From NCBI RefSeq assembly GCF_047495875.1, contig NC_092479.1, positions 9,818,806 through 9,882,805 on the forward strand: DNA of 64,000 bases. The letters are read 5' to 3'. Shown here one piece after another: positions 60,286 through 64,000 of this stretch. The translations under genes were made by a program, and so were the position numbers. Origin of the DNA: Pithys albifrons albifrons (taxonomy: Eukaryota > Chordata > Aves > Passeriformes > Thamnophilidae). Positions within the stretch are counted from its first letter, which is position 1, and every line of letters starts with the position of its first letter. The notes below the pieces were generated by a model, which was given only the letters and a program-made list of their open reading frames with translations, made no database searches and had not been told where the DNA came from.

Positions 60286-61962
60286 TTCGGGGACCTCTGG
60301 TGCCCGAGCTGTCGCCTCTTGGGAACCCCCATTGGAGACCCCTTGTGCCTGAAATGTCGTCCCTCTGCAACCCCCCTTGGGGACTCCCTGTTCCCTAAAT
60401 ATTGTCCCTTGGCAATCCCCCTTTGGGACCCCCGATGCAGAATATGTCGTCCCTTGGGCACCCCCCAGTGCCCAAAATGTCGTGCCTCGACAACTCCCGC
60501 GTCGGGACTCCCTAGGTGCCCAAAATGTCGATTGTCTCGGGAATCCCACTTTGGGCACACACGATGCCCGAAATGTCGTCCCTCGGGAATACCCCTTGGG
60601 GACCCCCGGCACTGGAGGAGCCGCCCCTTGGCCAGCCCCATCTTGGGGACCCCGTCCCCGAGGAGCAGCCCCTCGGAAAGCCCCCACTTGGGGAACCCTG
60701 GCGATCGAGGCGCCGCCCCTCGTCCAATCCCTCTTTGGGGACCCCCGGCGCCCGAGCTGCCGCCCCTCGGCAAGCCCCTCTTGGGGAGACCCGGCGCCCG
60801 AGGCACCGCCCCTTTTCCAGCTTCCCCCTTGGGGACCCCGGGCGCCCCAGGCGCCGCCCCTCGGGCAGCCCCCTCTTGGGGACCCCCGGCGTCAGAGGTG
60901 TCGCCCCTCGGCAACCATCCTTTTGGGACTCCTGGTTCCCGAGGTGTCGTCCCTCAGCAACCCCCCTTGGGGACCCCCGGTGCCCAAAGTGTCGTCCCTC
61001 GGCAACCCCCCTTGGGGACCCCCGGTGCCCAAAGTGTCGTCCCTCGGAAACCCCCCTTGGGGACCCCCGGTGCCCAAAGTGTCGTCCCTCGGAAACCCCC
61101 CTTGCGGACCCCCGGTGCCCAAAGTGTCGTCCCTCGGAAACCCCCCTTGGGGACCCCCGGTGCCCAAAGTGTCGTCCCTCGGAAACCCCCCTTGGGGACC
61201 CCCGGTGCCCGAAATGTCGTCCGTCGGACAACCCCCTTGGGGACCCCCGGTGCCCAAAATGTCGTCCGTCGGGAATCCCCCTTGGGGACCCCCAGTTCCC
61301 GAAATGTCGTCCCTCGGCAACCCCCCTTGGGGACCCCCGGTGCCCGAAATGTCGTCCCTCAGCAACCCCCCTTGGGGACCCCTGACGTAGAAAATGTCGT
61401 CCCTTGGCCCTCCCGCAGTGCCCAAAATGTCGTCCCTCGGCAACTCCCCCGTCGGGACCCCCTAGGTGCCTCAAATGTCGATTCTCTCGGGAACACCCCT
61501 TAGGGACCCCCGGCGCCCGAGGGGCCGACCCTCGGCAAGTCCCTACTTGGGGAACCCCGACGCCCCAGCTGCCGCCCCTCGGCAAGCCCCCCTTGTGGAG
61601 CCCCGGCGCCCGAGGCACCGCCCCTTTGCCAGCCGCCCCTTGAGGACCTCGGGCGGCCCAGGCACCGCCCCTGGGCCAGCCCCCTCTTGGGAATCCCCGG
61701 CGCTTGAGGGGCCGCCCCTCGGCAAGCCCCGCCTTGGGGACGTCCGGCGCCCGAGGGCCGCCCCTCGGCCAGCCCCCCTTGGGGACGCCAGCGCATGAGG
61801 AGCCGCCCCTCGCCCAGCCCCTTTTTCTTGACCCTCCGGCGCCAGAGGGGCCGCCCCTCGCCCAGCTCCCACTTGGGGACCCCCGGCTCCCGAGACAACG
61901 CCCCTCGGCGACACACCCTTGGGGACACCCGGCGCCAGAGGTGTCGCCCTTCGCAACCCCAG
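60286..61962 (+). repeat. 45-bp GC-rich minisatellite, block 3 (about 37 units)
   Basis: 1677 bp, the same length and layering as block 1. It differs at a handful of substitutions: AAATATTGTCC at about 60396, CAGCTTCCCC at about 60820, GACGTAGAAA at about 61384, GGCAAGCCCCCC at about 61581 and GGCGGCCCAGG at about 61653. The GACGTAG change introduces a stop in one forward frame. Block 3 is therefore clearly older in its separation from blocks 1 and 2 than these are from each other. Identity is still about 99.7%. Confidence 0.95.
60968..61372 (+). repeat. Homogeneous nine-unit core of the 45-bp family, block 3
   Basis: Nine exact 45-bp units, the counterpart of 1021-1425, with the same internal variant order, including the single TTGCGG unit at about 61102. 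The same minus-strand G-quadruplex pattern is present. Confidence 0.94.
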
Positions 61963-64000
61963 CTTTTCCCTGGGCGCAAAGCTCGACGGCGCGGGCCACG
62001 TTCAGGTCCGGGAAAGTGCCATTTTTCAGCCCAGAATTCCAGATGGACGAAGATTGCTGCCAGGAAAAAAGGGCCAGGACAGAAAGCGATTGTTCCTTTT
62101 CTAGGGTCAATAGGGCCCCATCATTGGCACCTGAGAGCCAAAGGCTGCCGCCTTTTCCCTGGGCGCAAAGCTCGACGGCGCGGGCCACGTGCAGGTCCGG
62201 GAAAGTGCCATTTTTCGGCCCAGAATTCCGGACGGACGAAGATTCCTGCCAGGAAAAAAGGGCCAGGACAGAAAGCGATTGCTCCTTTTCTAGGGTCAAT
62301 AGGGCCCCATCATTGGCACCTGAGAGCCAAAGGCTGCCGCCTTTTCCCTGGGCGCAAAGCTCGACGGCGCGGGCCACGTGCAGGTCCGGGAAAGTGCCAT
62401 TTTTCAGCCCAGAATTCCGGACGGACGAAGATTGCTGCCAGGAAAAAAGGGCCAGGACAGAAAGCGATTGCTCCTTTTCTAGGGTCAATAGGGCCCCATC
62501 ATTGGCACCTGAGAGCCAAAGGCTGCCGCCTTTTCCCTGGGCGCAAAGCTCGACGGCGTGGGCCACGTGCAGGTCCGGGAAAGTGCCATTTTTCAGCCCA
62601 GAATTCCGGACGGACGAAGATTGCTGCCAGGAAAAGAGAGCCAGGACAGAAAGCGATTGCTCCTTTTCTAGGGTCAATAGGGCCCCATCATTGGCACCTG
62701 AGAGCCAAAGGCTGCCGCCTTTTCCCTGGGCGCAAAGCTCGACGGCGCGGGCCACGTGCAGGTCCGGGAAAGTGCCATTTTTCAGCCCAGAATTCCGGAC
62801 GGACGAAGATTCCTCCCAGGAAAAGAGAGCCAGGACAGAAAGTGATTGCTCCTTTTCTAGGGTCAATAGGGCCCCATCATTGGCACCTGAGAGCCAAAGG
62901 CTGCCGCCTTTTCCCTGGGCGCAAAGCTCGACGGCGCGGGCCACGTGCAGGTCCGGGAAAGTGTCATTTTTCAGCCCAGAATTCCGGACGGACGAAGATT
63001 CCTGCCAGGAAAAAAGGGCCAGGACAGAAAGCGATTGCTCCTTTTCTAGGGTCAATAGGGCCCCATCATTGGCACCTGAGAGCCAAAGGCTGCCGCCTTT
63101 TCCCTGGGCGCAAAGCTCGACGGCGCGGGCCACGTGCAGGTCCGGGAAAGTGCCATTTTTCAGCCCAGAATTCCGGACGGACGAAGATTCCTGCCAGGAA
63201 AAGAGTGCCAGGACAGAAAGCCATTGCTCCTTTTCTAGGGTCAATAGGGCCCCATCATTGGCACCGGAGAGCCAAAGGCTGCCGCCTTTTCCCTGGGCGC
63301 AAAGCTCGACGGCGCGGGCCACGTGCAGGTCCGGGAAAGTGCCATTTTTCAGCCCAGAATCCCGGACGGACGAAGATTCCTGCCAGGAAAAGAGGGCCAG
63401 GACAGAAAGCGATTGCTCCTTTTCTAGGGTCAATAGGGCCCCATCATTGGCACCTGAGAGCCAAAGGCTGCCGCCTTTTCCCTGGGCGCAAAGCTCGACG
63501 GCGCAGGCCACGTGCAGGTCCGGGAAAGTGCCATTTTTCAGCCCAGAATTCCGGACGGACGAAGATTGCTGCCAGGAAAAAAGGGCCAGGACAGAAAGCG
63601 ATTGCTCCTTTTCTAGGGTCAATAGGGCCCCATCATTGGCACCTGAGAGCCAAAGGCTGCCGCCTTTTCCCTGGGCGCAAAGCTCGACGGCGCGGGCCAC
63701 GTGCAGGTCCGGGAAAGTGCCATTTTTCAGCCCAGAATTCCGGACGGACGAAGATTGCTGCCAGGAAAAAAGGGCCAGGACAGAAAGCGATTGCTCCTTT
63801 TCTAGGGTCAATAGGGCCCCATCATTGGCACCTGAGAGCCAAAGGCTGCCGCCTTTTCCCTGGGCGCAAAGCTCGACGGCGCGGGCCACGTGCAGGTCCG
63901 GGAAAGTGCCATTTTTCAGCCCAGAATTCCGGACGGACGAAGATTGCTGCCAGGAAAAAAGGGCCAGGACAGAAAGCGATTGCTCCTTTTCTAGGGTCAA
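61963..64000 (+). repeat. 189-bp satellite, array D (about 11 monomers, truncated by the window)
   Basis: The array resumes at CTTTTCCCTGGG, as after the other blocks, but its first monomer is different. The diverged edge monomer of arrays B and C is absent, and the array starts with the CACGTTCAGG/CCAGATGGACG variant that is second in B and C. One monomer has thus been lost at this edge by an exchange between adjacent monomers, with the crossover near 61970-62010. The remaining monomers are of ordinary type and run off the window end. Confidence 0.95.

Noticed and set aside
61382..61391. TAG in block 3 as the end of a real gene
   Set aside because: It is a single C-to-T difference from blocks 1 and 2 in a non-coding repeat.
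1..64000. CRISPR array
   Set aside because: The repeats are contiguous, 189 or 45 bp long, with no unique spacers and no associated genes. The layout is eukaryotic satellite.

Overview
The whole window is tandemly repeated satellite DNA. I see no gene, RNA gene or recognisable transposon on either strand. It belongs to a eukaryotic chromosome, most plausibly a centromeric, pericentromeric or subtelomeric heterochromatin block. The sequence does not name the organism. A GC-rich (about 58%) satellite of about 190 bp beside a GC-rich 45-bp minisatellite would fit a vertebrate. Repeats of about 190 bp are known in several bird groups, and short GC-rich repeats are known on bird microchromosomes. 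That placement is a weak inference.

Two repeat families make up everything. Family 1 has a 189-bp monomer that runs head-to-tail in one orientation through four arrays: 1-280 (window-truncated), 2016-8615 (35 monomers), 10352-60227 (about 264 monomers) and 61963-64000 (about 11, window-truncated). Family 2 has a 45-bp unit and forms three nearly identical blocks of about 1.68 kb: 339-2015, 8674-10351 and 60286-61962. All three interrupt the 189-bp array at exactly the same monomer phase, in the same orientation. Each is preceded by the same diverged fragment of the 189-bp monomer (281-338, 8616-8673, 60228-60285). The block and its flanks were therefore copied together from one founder.

The long array has higher-order structure read from shared single-base variants. 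A 31-monomer unit (5859 bp) is present twice in direct tandem (about 23084-28942 and 28943-34801), with a 29-monomer relative at about 36125-41604. A 24-monomer/23-monomer pair covers about 50000-58881. A 28-monomer offset links 16.4-18.8 kb to 21.7-24.1 kb. The first 3.39 kb of the window recur at 8336-11726.

Monomer length is very constant. Five single-base losses, all in homopolymer runs, account exactly for the length of the 49.9-kb array. Both periods (189 and 45) are multiples of three and several frames of each unit lack stops, so the array shows reading frames of up to 7964 codons on both strands. I treat these as arithmetic by-products of the repeat and not as genes. The most interesting points are the conserved composite architecture, the layered higher-order repeats, the array-edge monomer variants, the dyad symmetries and CACGTG site in each monomer, and the G-quadruplex motif repeated through the 45-bp blocks.
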